A DNA stretch of 16,623 nucleotides from Candidatus Nomurabacteria bacterium GW2011_GWF2_43_8 (lineage in GTDB: Bacteria; Patescibacteriota; Minisyncoccia; Phycocordibacterales; UBA9973), in assembly GCA_001000035.1 (NCBI GenBank), contig LCGX01000005.1, forward strand, positions 1 to 16,623, read 5' to 3'. Of the stretch, positions 1-7,251 are shown one piece after another. Numbering within the stretch: position 1 is the stretch's first letter; each line of letters begins with the position of its first letter. Under the pieces are notes generated by a model. The model was given only the letters and a program-made list of their open reading frames with translations, was not told the DNA's origin and did not search any database. The position numbers and the translations under genes were made by a program.

Positions 1-1
1 A

Positions 2-640
2 ATAGTTGAAAAAGCGAAATGCGGGGTAATAGATTACGCGAAAGTAAGCAATAATTTTAATCTTAAAATTCCCGGCGGACATAATGTAAAAAACGCCCAA
101 GCAGCTATGGCAGTGGCTCGGATTTTAAATATAGGCGAAAAAGAGACGCTAAATTCGCTGAATGATTTTACAGGCACTTGGCGCCGGTTTGAATTTAAAG
201 GCAAAACCAAAAACGGCGTTTCAGTTTACGACGATTACGGGCATCATCCGACGGAGATAAAAGCGACTTTGAAAGGGGCGAGGGAATTTTTTGGTCCACT
301 AGCCGGCGGAAAAAAAGTTTGGTGCGTATTTCAGCCTCATCTTTACAGCCGGACAAAATTTCTTTTTGGCGATTTTGGCAAAAGTTTTGGCGATGCCGAT
401 GAAATTATTTTGGCCGACATTTACGCCGCCAGAGAGCCAAAGGACGAGAGCATAAATTCCAGAATGTTGGCGGAGGAAATAACAAAAAATGGCGGCAAAA
501 CAAGATATATGGAATCTTTTGACAAAATAGCCGGCTTTTTGGCTGAAAATGCCAGAAAAGGGGATATTGTTATCACAATGGGTGCGGGAGATATTTTTAA
601 AGTCGGCGAAGATTTGCTAAACAATACCAGTTTGTGGTAA
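2..640 (+). CDS. murC: UDP-N-acetylmuramate--L-alanine ligase, C-terminal part (5' end outside window)
   Basis: This is the 3' part of a Mur ligase; the reading frame is open from base 2, so the start lies upstream of the window. MurC joins L-alanine to UDP-MurNAc with ATP in the cytoplasm, the first peptide step of peptidoglycan synthesis. The visible part has the end of the central ATPase domain (PGGHNVKNAQAA, the His-Asn motif that begins the hinge) followed by the C-terminal Rossmann-like domain. The MurC signature YDDYGHHPTEI is intact, as is the late VITMGAGDI strand. Compared with MurD, E and F, the DDYGHHP motif favours MurC; the related recycling ligase Mpl is the main alternative. 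A glutaredoxin gene starts 10 nt after the stop, so the two are probably co-transcribed. No frameshift is seen. Confidence 0.9.
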   Translation: MVEKAKCGVIDYAKVSNNFNLKIPGGHNVKNAQAAMAVARILNIGEKETLNSLNDFTGTWRRFEFKGKTKNGVSVYDDYGHHPTEIKATLKGAREFFGPLAGGKKVWCVFQPHLYSRTKFLFGDFGKSFGDADEIILADIYAAREPKDESINSRMLAEEITKNGGKTRYMESFDKIAGFLAENARKGDIVITMGAGDIFKVGEDLLNNTSLW

Positions 641-650
641 ACTAACAAAT

Positions 651-887
651 ATGAATAAAAAAGTAATAATATATTCTACGCCGACCTGCGTTTACTGCCG
701 GATGGCGAAAGATTTTTTAACGGATAAAAATATTCCTTTCACGGAATACGACTTGTCAAAAGACATTGCCAAAAGGGAAGAGGTGATAAAGAAAACCGGC
801 CAGATGGCCGTGCCGGTCATAGAAGTGGACGGGGAGACGATGATTGGATTTGACGAGGGTCAGTTGTCAAAAATGCTGGGAATATAG
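651..887 (+). CDS. Small glutaredoxin-like thiol-disulfide protein
   Basis: A 78-residue thioredoxin-fold protein of glutaredoxin/NrdH size. The redox motif CVYC is at residues 13-16 after a beta strand (KKVIIYSTPT). The cis-proline loop VPVIEVDG and the late GFDEGQL helix, which hold the glutathione or thioredoxin-reductase surface, are both present. It should act as a cytoplasmic thiol reductant, perhaps for ribonucleotide reductase, but nothing nearby identifies the partner. It lies 10 nt after murC and 7 nt before tRNA-Arg, which fits one transcript. The start ATG has no Shine-Dalgarno sequence; the upstream bases are simply AT-rich. Whether it uses glutathione or a reductase cannot be told from the sequence. 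Confidence 0.85.
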   Translation: MNKKVIIYSTPTCVYCRMAKDFLTDKNIPFTEYDLSKDIAKREEVIKKTGQMAVPVIEVDGETMIGFDEGQLSKMLGI

Positions 888-894
888 GTTTTTA

Positions 895-966
895 GCCCTT
901 GTAGTTCAATGGATAGAACGGAGGCGTCCTAAGCTTTTGATGTAGGTTCGATTCCTACCAAGGGCA
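895..966 (+). tRNA. tRNA-Arg(CCT)
   Basis: A full cloverleaf can be drawn: acceptor GCCCTTG/CAAGGGC, D stem GTTC/GAAC, anticodon stem GAGGC/GCTTT (two G-T pairs), loop GTCCTAA with anticodon CCT, four-base variable loop, and T stem GTAGG/CCTAC with loop TTCGATT. The anticodon reads AGG. Position 32 is G, which is less usual. The discriminator is A966 and CCA is not encoded (AAAA follows). The gene begins 7 nt after the glutaredoxin stop, so it probably shares that transcript. Confidence 0.95.
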
Positions 967-992
967 AAAATTTGGTGAAGAATTTTTTTAAT

Positions 993-998
993 TATAGT
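993..998 (+). promoter_or_regulatory. Possible -10 element (TATAGT) giving a near-leaderless mRNA
   Basis: TATAGT ends 10 bases before the ATG at 1009. With usual spacing the transcript would start about 4 nt before the start codon. The -35 region is weak (TTGGTG-like at 972-977). There is no Shine-Dalgarno sequence in the gap. Confidence 0.45.
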
Positions 999-1008
999 TA
1001 ATAATTTT

Positions 1009-1497
1009 ATGAGTGAAGTATACAAGGGGACAAACGCTGAAGAACAGAAACCGCAAGAAGAAAACGGCCAATATGAACAGTATATGAAAGATCATCCGGA
1101 AACAATAATAGCCCCAGAAGACTTACGCGAATGCGGGCCAGAAATTGCAGAATTAGAAGAGATGATTGTGTCGTTTGAATCGGCACACCCTCTAGCAGAA
1201 TTGCTCTTGATTATTGATCTTACGCCTGAGTTGGATGTGTTGTTCAAAAATGACCGAGACATGTCTGCCGAAGAAATAGAGTCCGCAATAAATAATCTTT
1301 TACCAGAAGATGCCCGAGTATATGAAGTAAGAACAAACGCAAAAAACATACTGATTACTATTCTTGAAAAGCTGTATATATTAGCGAAGGAAACGAATAT
1401 TTCGCCCGAAAAACATGAAGAATTAAAAGCAAAATACATGCGTCTCTCAAGAGCTGTCGGAATCATAAACAACAACAAAGTCGATCATAATAGATAA
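1009..1497 (+). CDS. Acidic protein of unknown function (162 aa)
   Basis: I do not recognise a family. The first 35 residues are polar, rich in Glu, Gln and Lys, and probably disordered. The rest looks alpha-helical: roughly 40-60 (acidic helix), 60-80 (LAELLLIIDLTPELDVLF), 84-95, and two longer helices at about 108-127 and 131-153. There is no signal peptide, clear membrane segment or cysteine motif. The start is the ATG that lies 10 nt after a TATAGT hexamer, and no ribosome binding site is visible. It stands alone between tRNA-Arg and the tRNA-Ala promoter. The long open frame and ordinary codon use support a real gene; a function cannot be given. Confidence 0.65.
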   Translation: MSEVYKGTNAEEQKPQEENGQYEQYMKDHPETIIAPEDLRECGPEIAELEEMIVSFESAHPLAELLLIIDLTPELDVLFKNDRDMSAEEIESAINNLLPEDARVYEVRTNAKNILITILEKLYILAKETNISPEKHEELKAKYMRLSRAVGIINNNKVDHNR

Positions 1498-1525
1498 TTG
1501 ATGTCACAAAGTCGCAAATTTTTAT

Positions 1526-1553
1526 TTGAAAAAAGTTTGGGTTTGTATATACT
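1526..1553 (+). promoter_or_regulatory. Promoter of the tRNA Ala-Val-Ala cluster
   Basis: TTGAAA at 1526-1531, a 16-bp spacer, and TATACT at 1548-1553 form a good sigma-70-type promoter. The expected start near 1560 is about 11 nt before the first tRNA. No other promoter or terminator is evident between here and the gene at 1838, so this promoter may also feed the long operon downstream. Confidence 0.7.
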
Positions 1554-1570
1554 GTTTGTGTTGAAAGCGC

Positions 1571-1641
1571 GGGCCTATAGTAAAATGGTATTACACATCC
1601 ATGGCATGGATGAGGCCGGGGTCCGATTCCCCGTAGGTCCA
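1571..1641 (+). tRNA. tRNA-Ala(GGC)
   Basis: Acceptor GGGCCTA/TAGGTCC contains the G3-U70 pair that marks alanine tRNAs. D stem GTAA/TTAC, anticodon stem CATCC/GGATG with loop ATGGCAT (anticodon GGC, reads GCC/GCU), T stem CGGGG/CCCCG. The T loop is TCCGATT, with C at position 55 in place of the nearly universal U. Discriminator A1641; CCA is not encoded (CAG follows). Confidence 0.93.
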
Positions 1642-1661
1642 CAGAGCAAGACAGGATTTAT

Positions 1662-1733
1662 GCGTCTTTAGCTCAGTGGCAGAGCGTTCCGTTCACATCG
1701 GAAAGGCCGTAGGTTCAATCCCTACAAGACGCA
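1662..1733 (+). tRNA. tRNA-Val(CAC)
   Basis: Acceptor GCGTCTT/AAGACGC, D stem GCTC/GAGC, anticodon stem TTCCG/CGGAA with loop TTCACAT (anticodon CAC, reads GUG), five-base variable loop, T stem GTAGG/CCTAC with normal loop TTCAATC. Discriminator A1733 is followed by CCT, so a complete CCA is not encoded. It is the middle gene of the three-tRNA cluster. Confidence 0.95.
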
Positions 1734-1747
1734 CCTTGTTCGTTTAA

Positions 1748-1818
1748 GGGCCTATAGTAAAGTGGTATTACGCGGCATTCGCATTGCCGAGGCGCGAGTC
1801 CGATTCTCGCTAGGTCCA
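1748..1818 (+). tRNA. tRNA-Ala(CGC)
   Basis: It has the same acceptor (GGGCCTA/TAGGTCC with G3-U70) and nearly the same D arm as the first alanine tRNA, but anticodon stem CGGCA/TGCCG and loop TTCGCAT give anticodon CGC (reads GCG). T stem GCGAG/CTCGC closes loop TCCGATT, again with C55. Discriminator A1818 is followed by CCG, so CCA is incomplete. The next protein gene starts 20 nt downstream with no terminator between. Confidence 0.93.
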
Positions 1819-1837
1819 CCGAAAAAAATTACAGAAT

Positions 1838-3553
1838 ATGGAAGATAAAATATACGACAATTCAAATATCGCTGAAAGTTACGCAGGTATCACTACACCA
1901 CTCACATTTTCGTTTGCGCGCTATATTTACCAAGAAGTATATCGGCATTTTTCAAGAATGATGGGTGTAAGTAACAAGGCAATACAAGAAAATGAAAAAG
2001 TGTTTGGGCACATGATTGAGTTTATCGGATATAGAATTTACTACAACCTGAACAGTTGGTATAAGATGCTTTCATTTTTCCCAGCATATAAAATAAGCAG
2101 TGAATTCATGGAGAAGATGATGGGCGTGGAAAAAAGTAACACGCTCAAGACAAGAAGAAATCATAGCTTTTTCCAAAAATATTTTTTTTATTCCTCCCAA
2201 GCAATCCTACAAACTATCAAGATTGCACTTGTGTTTTTAACTCTTGGATGGAGTATGGAAAAATTCAGCAAATATTTTAAGAGGGTTTTTTCCGAACTAA
2301 ACACCACCGACTTAGATAATTTAAATCTTAGTGAATTGAAAAGTCTTTATGAGACAGCCGACACTAAATTATTGGCTCGATGGAAAATCCCCATCGCGAA
2401 TGATTTTGCCGTAATGGTTAGCGCGGGGCTTGCAGACAAATTATTCAAAAAGTGGCTTGTTTCGGATGAGGCGTACTCATATATGGCCGCATCGGTCAAC
2501 AAACCTCTTATTTCTCTTGATCCGGGGAATAGAATGATAAAAATAGCGGGCCTTATTCAGTATGATGAGAAAATAAGGGAACTATTTCTAGGTCAATTTA
2601 CCGAAGAAAAAATATTGAAATTGCTTTACGAAAAGTTTCCAACCCATAAAATCACCATAAGTGTAAGGGATTATTTGAAGGATTTTGGGACAAGAATGCC
2701 AAATGAATTAAAACTAGAATCAGAAACACTAATAGAAAATCCGAGGGACTTTGTGGCAATAATTAAAAAGTTGGTCAGAAAAGAAGCTATTCACAAAGAA
2801 CTGCCGAGTGGGCAATTTCAGGATTTTGCTTTAATAAATCTCGCTTTCACAAGAAAGGTGTTTTTGAGATGGCTCTTGAGATGGGCTGGAAACTCAATAC
2901 GCAGAAGAGAAGAAGCGCGCTTCTATCGAACGCTTGTTTTTGGGTTTATACGAAGAATTTTTTTGGCTATAGGAAGGAAAATGAAACAAGTAAATACTAT
3001 AAAAAATGACCGCGACATTTTTTATTTAACTATCGAGGAAGTCTTTGACATTATTGTCAACAAAAAATTAAACGTCGATCTTGCCTCGTTAATTGATCAG
3101 AGAAAAGATCAGTTTAAAAAATGGCAGAATATAGAATTCCCCCGACGTATAGAAACTACTAAAAGTATCACTGAACTTGAACGTGAAGTATTAAACCAAC
3201 AACTCACCAGTCAAGAACCATTATTAAACAAACTATCGGGTCGAGTCGCATCTTGCCCAAACAACATGCAAGCTTTTTATGGTGTGGCTCTTACTCTAAA
3301 AAGTTTTAATCCGTCAGCCGACTTTTTGGGAAAAATTCTCGTAACTCGCCAAACAGATCCGGGGTGGACTATTGTCTTCCCACTGCTTAAGGGTGTTGTG
3401 GTTGAACGAGGGGGAATGTTATCTCACGCCGCCATTGTTGCCCGAGAATTAAATATACCGTGCATTGTAGGAGTCGAGTATGCTACTGAGGTTATCGCAA
3501 GTGGTATGAATATAAAACTGGACTTAGTGAATGGTTTAATCCAAAAATTATGA
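1838..3553 (+). CDS. PEP-synthase-like dikinase, substrate and phospho-histidine half (no ATP-grasp domain)
   Basis: A 571-residue protein with the C-terminal swivelling phospho-histidine domain of PEP-utilising enzymes. The motif GGMLSHAAIVARE places the catalytic histidine at residue 530, followed by IPCIVGV and the closing strand. Residues 1 to about 450 are a mostly helical, Arg/Lys-rich region that starts with a TTPLTFSFARYIYQEVYR block, which I associate with fused PEP-synthase-like proteins rather than true pyruvate dikinases. The C-terminal PEP/pyruvate TIM barrel is absent. So the layout is that of rifampin phosphotransferase-type enzymes, except that the ATP-binding module is missing here and is encoded separately at 5371-6183. 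In such enzymes the histidine takes a phosphate from ATP and passes it to an acceptor in the middle domain; the acceptor is unknown. It is the first gene of the eight-gene operon and overlaps the next by ATGA. Confidence 0.8.
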   Translation: MEDKIYDNSNIAESYAGITTPLTFSFARYIYQEVYRHFSRMMGVSNKAIQENEKVFGHMIEFIGYRIYYNLNSWYKMLSFFPAYKISSEFMEKMMGVEKSNTLKTRRNHSFFQKYFFYSSQAILQTIKIALVFLTLGWSMEKFSKYFKRVFSELNTTDLDNLNLSELKSLYETADTKLLARWKIPIANDFAVMVSAGLADKLFKKWLVSDEAYSYMAASVNKPLISLDPGNRMIKIAGLIQYDEKIRELFLGQFTEEKILKLLYEKFPTHKITISVRDYLKDFGTRMPNELKLESETLIENPRDFVAIIKKLVRKEAIHKELPSGQFQDFALINLAFTRKVFLRWLLRWAGNSIRRREEARFYRTLVFGFIRRIFLAIGRKMKQVNTIKNDRDIFYLTIEEVFDIIVNKKLNVDLASLIDQRKDQFKKWQNIEFPRRIETTKSITELEREVLNQQLTSQEPLLNKLSGRVASCPNNMQAFYGVALTLKSFNPSADFLGKILVTRQTDPGWTIVFPLLKGVVVERGGMLSHAAIVARELNIPCIVGVEYATEVIASGMNIKLDLVNGLIQKL

Positions 3554-4200
3554 CGTCAAATGTTCTAAATCTGTCGATAGTTTTGTTTCTATTCTTGTTA
3601 ATCTTTGGGGGTGCAGAATTTTTATATAAAAGAAAAACCTCGGCGTCTATAACCCGCAAGATTGTCCATGTCGGGAGCGGGATAGTGGCCGCGCTACTGC
3701 CTATTTTCGTAGACCTCAAGACCGTAATTATTCTTGGCATAGGTTTCTTTTTACTCTTAGTATTTTCAAAACGAAAAAATCTGTTAAATAGTGTTCATAA
3801 AATAAATAACGAGGGTATTGGGGCGTTACTTTTTGCACCAAGCGTAACTTTAACCGCTGTTATTTTTTGGCCAACGAATACACTTATTTTTCAGGGTGCG
3901 GCCTTAATTCTCGGTTTGTCGGATGGCATTGCCGGTGTTGTTGGCGCAAGGTACGGAAAAAAGAAATACAGCATAACAGGCACTAAAACAATAGAGGGAA
4001 GTTTAATTTTTTTCTTGATTACCGTTTTGATTTTATTCGGGGCTTTGTATATAAGCGGAACTCCTCTCGTTTTTAATAATGCGTTATTTTTATTCGTTGG
4101 TTCATTACTACTGACAATTATTGAGGCAACATTTGGTGGGGGGTGGGACAACCTTTTTGTCCCAATTACCGCAGGTTCAATACTTTATTTTGCTTTATGA
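3550..4200 (+). CDS. Polyprenol/phytol/diacylglycerol kinase-like membrane protein
   Basis: A 216-residue protein with about six or seven hydrophobic segments, of the SEC59/DGK1/VTE5 family. These enzymes phosphorylate lipid alcohols (dolichol, phytol, diacylglycerol), usually with CTP. Family motifs are in order: RKIVHVGSG (36-44), SDGIAGVVGARYGKKKY (124-140), the TKTIEGS motif (145-151) and a late WDNLFVP (199-205). The Asp at 125, Lys146-Thr147 and Asp200-Asn201 are the conserved polar positions expected in the nucleotide site. The length is close to bacterial phytol-kinase-like members. It is translationally coupled at both ends (ATGA overlaps). With a UbiA-like transferase in the same operon, a prenyl alcohol is a reasonable substrate, but a diacylglycerol or fatty alcohol is equally possible from sequence alone. 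Confidence 0.82.
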   Translation: MTSNVLNLSIVLFLFLLIFGGAEFLYKRKTSASITRKIVHVGSGIVAALLPIFVDLKTVIILGIGFFLLLVFSKRKNLLNSVHKINNEGIGALLFAPSVTLTAVIFWPTNTLIFQGAALILGLSDGIAGVVGARYGKKKYSITGTKTIEGSLIFFLITVLILFGALYISGTPLVFNNALFLFVGSLLLTIIEATFGGGWDNLFVPITAGSILYFAL

Positions 4201-5366
4201 AAATACATCTTATAACAGGGGCAACTGGTTTTGTGGGGAAATATCTGACAAACGCTCTCTTGGAAAAAGGAGAGAACGTTTGGATTATAGTCCGGCCGTT
4301 AAATAACATATCCGTGCAAACAAGGGCCAGAGAAGCATTTCATGAATATTTATCAAAATGGCCAGATGCATTTAGGGTGATTGACGGAGACATTATGATT
4401 AAACATTTAGGGATTGCGGATTCAATTATTGAGAAATTGGAAAATCACGAAGTTATATTTTGGCACTTGGCTGCGAACCTATCGTTTGCGCCGGAAAATA
4501 GAGCTGATGTGCAAAAGACAAATTATATAGGCACGGTAAATGTAGTTAACTTTGCAAACAGAGTAGCGAAAAAGTTTACACATATGAGCACTGCATATGT
4601 TTGCGGGGATTCTCAATCGTTTAAGGAAAATGAATTAAATAGAGGTCAGAAATTTAGAAATTATTACGAAAAATCCAAGTTCGAAGCGGAAAAATATGTT
4701 CGCGAGAATTGCAAACTCCCCTATAATGTTTTTCGCCCGTCGATAATCATTGGCGATGCATATCAAGGAAAAGCCGAAGGTTGTACTTTTGGCTATTATA
4801 GATATACTTTTATGTTTTATTTTCTTAAAAAACAGATACTAAAAGCCATTGAAAAAAATAATTTTACATCTGTCTTTTTTAAATTTTTGGGCACAAGATA
4901 TGATGCTGACAACAAAGCATTGACAACCCCATGGCTTTTGATCCCTTATCCAAAAAACGGACGGGTTAATATGGTGACTGTCGATTATGTAATTGAATCG
5001 ATGATCAAGTTATATGAAAAAGGTCTGTACGGTGTTACGGCGAATCTCACGCACAATGACCCTCCCGCACATCGCCTCATTCTTCACTCAATATTGTACG
5101 ATATTGGTTTTAGAAATATGAGGCTTGTTCCTGTCCCGCCTCGTATGTTTCGAATTTTAGCCAAAACTTTTTATTTTTTGGTGATCCCTGTTCGTAAATA
5201 TATTAAATCCGTTATGTGGTACATACCTTATATCACTACAACATGCAGGTTTGATAGATCTGTTATAGAAAATCATTTAAAAAACCCTCCCGAAATATCA
5301 CGAGGATTAATATCCAAAATAAATACATATGCGAAAGAAAATATTTTAGAGCATATAAAAATATAG
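4197..5366 (+). CDS. Extended SDR oxidoreductase, fatty-acyl/thioester reductase or sterol-dehydrogenase type
   Basis: A 389-residue extended short-chain dehydrogenase. The Rossmann motif TGATGFVG (7-14) binds NAD(P), WHLAANLSF follows as the second signature strand, HMSTAYVCGD gives the Ser/Thr site, and Tyr157-x-x-x-Lys161 is the catalytic pair. The general order resembles the NAD_binding_4 (male sterility/acyl reductase) and 3-beta-HSD/OleD groups; which one cannot be settled by eye. The second half has a basic, hydrophobic stretch (about 310-350) that could touch a membrane. An ATG 54 nt further upstream is in frame, but it lies deep inside the kinase gene and precedes the Rossmann strand with unrelated residues. 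The start chosen is therefore the ATG overlapping the upstream TGA. In context it probably reduces or oxidises a lipid carbonyl or hydroxyl. Confidence 0.82.
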   Translation: MKIHLITGATGFVGKYLTNALLEKGENVWIIVRPLNNISVQTRAREAFHEYLSKWPDAFRVIDGDIMIKHLGIADSIIEKLENHEVIFWHLAANLSFAPENRADVQKTNYIGTVNVVNFANRVAKKFTHMSTAYVCGDSQSFKENELNRGQKFRNYYEKSKFEAEKYVRENCKLPYNVFRPSIIIGDAYQGKAEGCTFGYYRYTFMFYFLKKQILKAIEKNNFTSVFFKFLGTRYDADNKALTTPWLLIPYPKNGRVNMVTVDYVIESMIKLYEKGLYGVTANLTHNDPPAHRLILHSILYDIGFRNMRLVPVPPRMFRILAKTFYFLVIPVRKYIKSVMWYIPYITTTCRFDRSVIENHLKNPPEISRGLISKINTYAKENILEHIKI

Positions 5367-5370
5367 AATT

Positions 5371-6183
5371 ATGCCCCACTTTTTAACCTTCAAAGAAATA
5401 TCAAAAGAACAGTTAGACCCGAATATTGTTGGCGGCAAAGCTGAGGCGCTGGCGCGCCTCTATCAAAAGGGTTTCCCGGTGCCGGATGGTTTTATTGTAA
5501 CCACTGAATTTTTCGATTCTTGTTCAAAACAAAACGCCCCAATAAGATTTTCTGAAGAGGATACAGAGATTATTTATCATAATATTGATGCATGTAGTCC
5601 TTGCGGATCTGTAGCGGTACGCAGTTCAGCCTCTGTTGAGGATTCTAGCACTCAGTCTTTTGCTGGACAATTCGATAGCTTCTTAAACGTCAATAAGAAA
5701 CGAGCGCCAAATGCGATCAAAGAATGTTGGCAATCACTTCACAATGTTCGTTCTAAGATTTATGCGGGAGATAAAAGGGGCAATAAAAAAATGGCTGTTA
5801 TAGTTCAAAACATGATTACACCGGAAATTTCTGGCGTGGCGTTCAGCGCTAATCCTGTTACTGGAGATAAAAATTCTGTAATTATCGAGGCTGTTCCTGG
5901 GAGCAATGAATTTTTGGTACAAGGAGCTATTACGCCAGATTATTATGCAGTCAGTAAAAATCTAAAAATACTTAATAAAAAAATTATACAACAGAACAAA
6001 AACTCTCAACAGAAACTTTCAGACCAACAACTTTTAAATATCGTACAATTAGTCACTGCTGTGAGCCACTTCTTTAACGCAGAAGTCGATATAGAATGGG
6101 CAATAGAAAAAAATAACCTTTATATCTTGCAAAGTCGTCCCATAACGGCGATTCAAAACAACAATGCCAAGAGAATATTTTAA
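5371..6183 (+). CDS. Stand-alone ATP-grasp (PPDK N-terminal) half of a PEP-synthase-like dikinase
   Basis: A 270-residue protein made of one pyruvate-phosphate-dikinase N-terminal domain. It has VGGKAEALARL (20-30, Lys23), PVPDGFIVT (36-44), VAVRSSASVEDS (81-92, Arg84 expected at the ATP phosphates), a central IVQNMITPEISGVAFS strand pair, PGSNEFLVQG (176-185) and the metal/adenine end VDIEWAI (Asp240, Glu242) with LQSRPIT (253-259). The domain therefore looks complete and catalytic. No phospho-histidine domain follows: the protein ends 11 residues after LQSRPIT. The missing His domain is in the gene at 1838, two genes upstream. The pair probably forms one dikinase that converts ATP to AMP and phosphate while phosphorylating the histidine of the partner. 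It starts 4 nt after the SDR and overlaps the next gene by 20 nt. Confidence 0.88.
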   Translation: MPHFLTFKEISKEQLDPNIVGGKAEALARLYQKGFPVPDGFIVTTEFFDSCSKQNAPIRFSEEDTEIIYHNIDACSPCGSVAVRSSASVEDSSTQSFAGQFDSFLNVNKKRAPNAIKECWQSLHNVRSKIYAGDKRGNKKMAVIVQNMITPEISGVAFSANPVTGDKNSVIIEAVPGSNEFLVQGAITPDYYAVSKNLKILNKKIIQQNKNSQQKLSDQQLLNIVQLVTAVSHFFNAEVDIEWAIEKNNLYILQSRPITAIQNNNAKRIF

Positions 6184-7249
6184 TTCATTAAATTATACAA
6201 TCGGCAACGAAGACACCTCGTTAGAGTTGGCCGTAATGCCGGAAAACATTCGACATGTCTTTGCGGTTGCGGGTAGCGGCTCTCGTATTATCCCTCTTTT
6301 AAGTAAAAACCCGCAATACCTAACATGTGCCGATTCTTCTCCGAATCAATTGGCCTTGGCTGAATTAAGGCTGTCTTCCCTAAAGACACTCGATCACAAG
6401 AACTACCTATCTTTTTGGGGATACCCACCATATGTAATGACTCCGAGTGTAAGGCAGGCTGTCTTTGAAAGCCTGAAAATATCCTCAAGCGCAAGAAAAA
6501 TTACAGAGTTATTTTTCAAAAAATATAATTGGGAACCGCTACTCTATGCGGGTAAATGGGAAAGAGCTTTCCGCAAATTAAGTAGAATCAACAGGTGGGT
6601 GGTCGGAAATCGTGGCTTGGAAATCTTTTCCTGCAGAACAAAAAAGGAACAAGAAAATTATCTAGGAACAAAATTTCCCAAAAAAGCTTGGTCGTTCGCG
6701 ATCTTTATACTTGGCAACGCTACGGTATTTAACACTCTACTCTACAAAGGAAACTTTCCTCAAAAAAATTTCCCCGAACCAATGCACGTATTTTATTTAA
6801 AAAAATTCAAGAACCTGTTTGAGCAGGATATCGTGCGAAAAAATTATTTTCTTCAGTTGCTATTTTTTGGAACACTCCGGTATCCTGAAGGTTTACCGAT
6901 TGAGTGCGACCCGGATATTTTTTTGAAAGCAAAAAATGGATTAAAAAAAACAAAAATCACATACATTTGCAACGATGTTATCAAGGAAGCTAAGCATCCC
7001 TCTATGCCTATTGATTTCTTATCGTTTTCAGACGTTCCATCCTATCTACAGCCCCCTCGAGAGCAAGAATTTTTGCAAGAAATAAAAAATGGCATATCCC
7101 CGGGAGGAATAATTATAAACAGGTATTATTTGCGCATTCCTGAAAATCTAAACACTGATGGTTACCAAGATATAACTGATAACTTCAAGTGGAATATATC
7201 AAAAGAAAAAATTCAAATGTATTCCTTCGGCATTTATAAGAGAACTTAA
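6164..7249 (+). CDS. BtaA-like (DUF3419) S-adenosylmethionine 3-amino-3-carboxypropyl transferase
   Basis: A 361-residue protein of the DUF3419/BtaA family. BtaA moves the 3-amino-3-carboxypropyl group of SAM to the free hydroxyl of diacylglycerol, the first step of betaine-lipid (DGTS) synthesis. The N-terminal signature LNYTIGNEDTSLELAVMP is followed by the SAM-binding loop AVAGSGSR (34-41) and the acidic end of beta-2, ADSSPNQLALAELR (Asp57). Later blocks include GKWERAFRKL, LGNATVFNTLLYKG, QLLFFGTLRYPEG and DFLSFSDVPSYL, typical of the long bacterial form. No BtaB N-methyltransferase is seen nearby; the next gene is formyltransferase-like. The start chosen overlaps the upstream gene by 20 nt, because the conserved motif begins within a few residues. 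The acceptor may be a lipid other than diacylglycerol. Confidence 0.85.
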   Translation: MPREYFNSLNYTIGNEDTSLELAVMPENIRHVFAVAGSGSRIIPLLSKNPQYLTCADSSPNQLALAELRLSSLKTLDHKNYLSFWGYPPYVMTPSVRQAVFESLKISSSARKITELFFKKYNWEPLLYAGKWERAFRKLSRINRWVVGNRGLEIFSCRTKKEQENYLGTKFPKKAWSFAIFILGNATVFNTLLYKGNFPQKNFPEPMHVFYLKKFKNLFEQDIVRKNYFLQLLFFGTLRYPEGLPIECDPDIFLKAKNGLKKTKITYICNDVIKEAKHPSMPIDFLSFSDVPSYLQPPREQEFLQEIKNGISPGGIIINRYYLRIPENLNTDGYQDITDNFKWNISKEKIQMYSFGIYKRT

Positions 7250-7251
7250 AT

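Noticed and set aside
4143..4196. An 18-codon N-terminal extension of the SDR gene
   Set aside because: It lies inside the kinase gene, adds residues unlike an SDR start, and the ATG at 4197 begins exactly one Rossmann strand before TGATGFVG and couples to the upstream stop.
1838..6183. Rifampin phosphotransferase (antibiotic resistance) as the function of the split dikinase
   Set aside because: The module types match, but the middle domain is not recognisably the rifamycin-binding domain and the operon is lipid-related.
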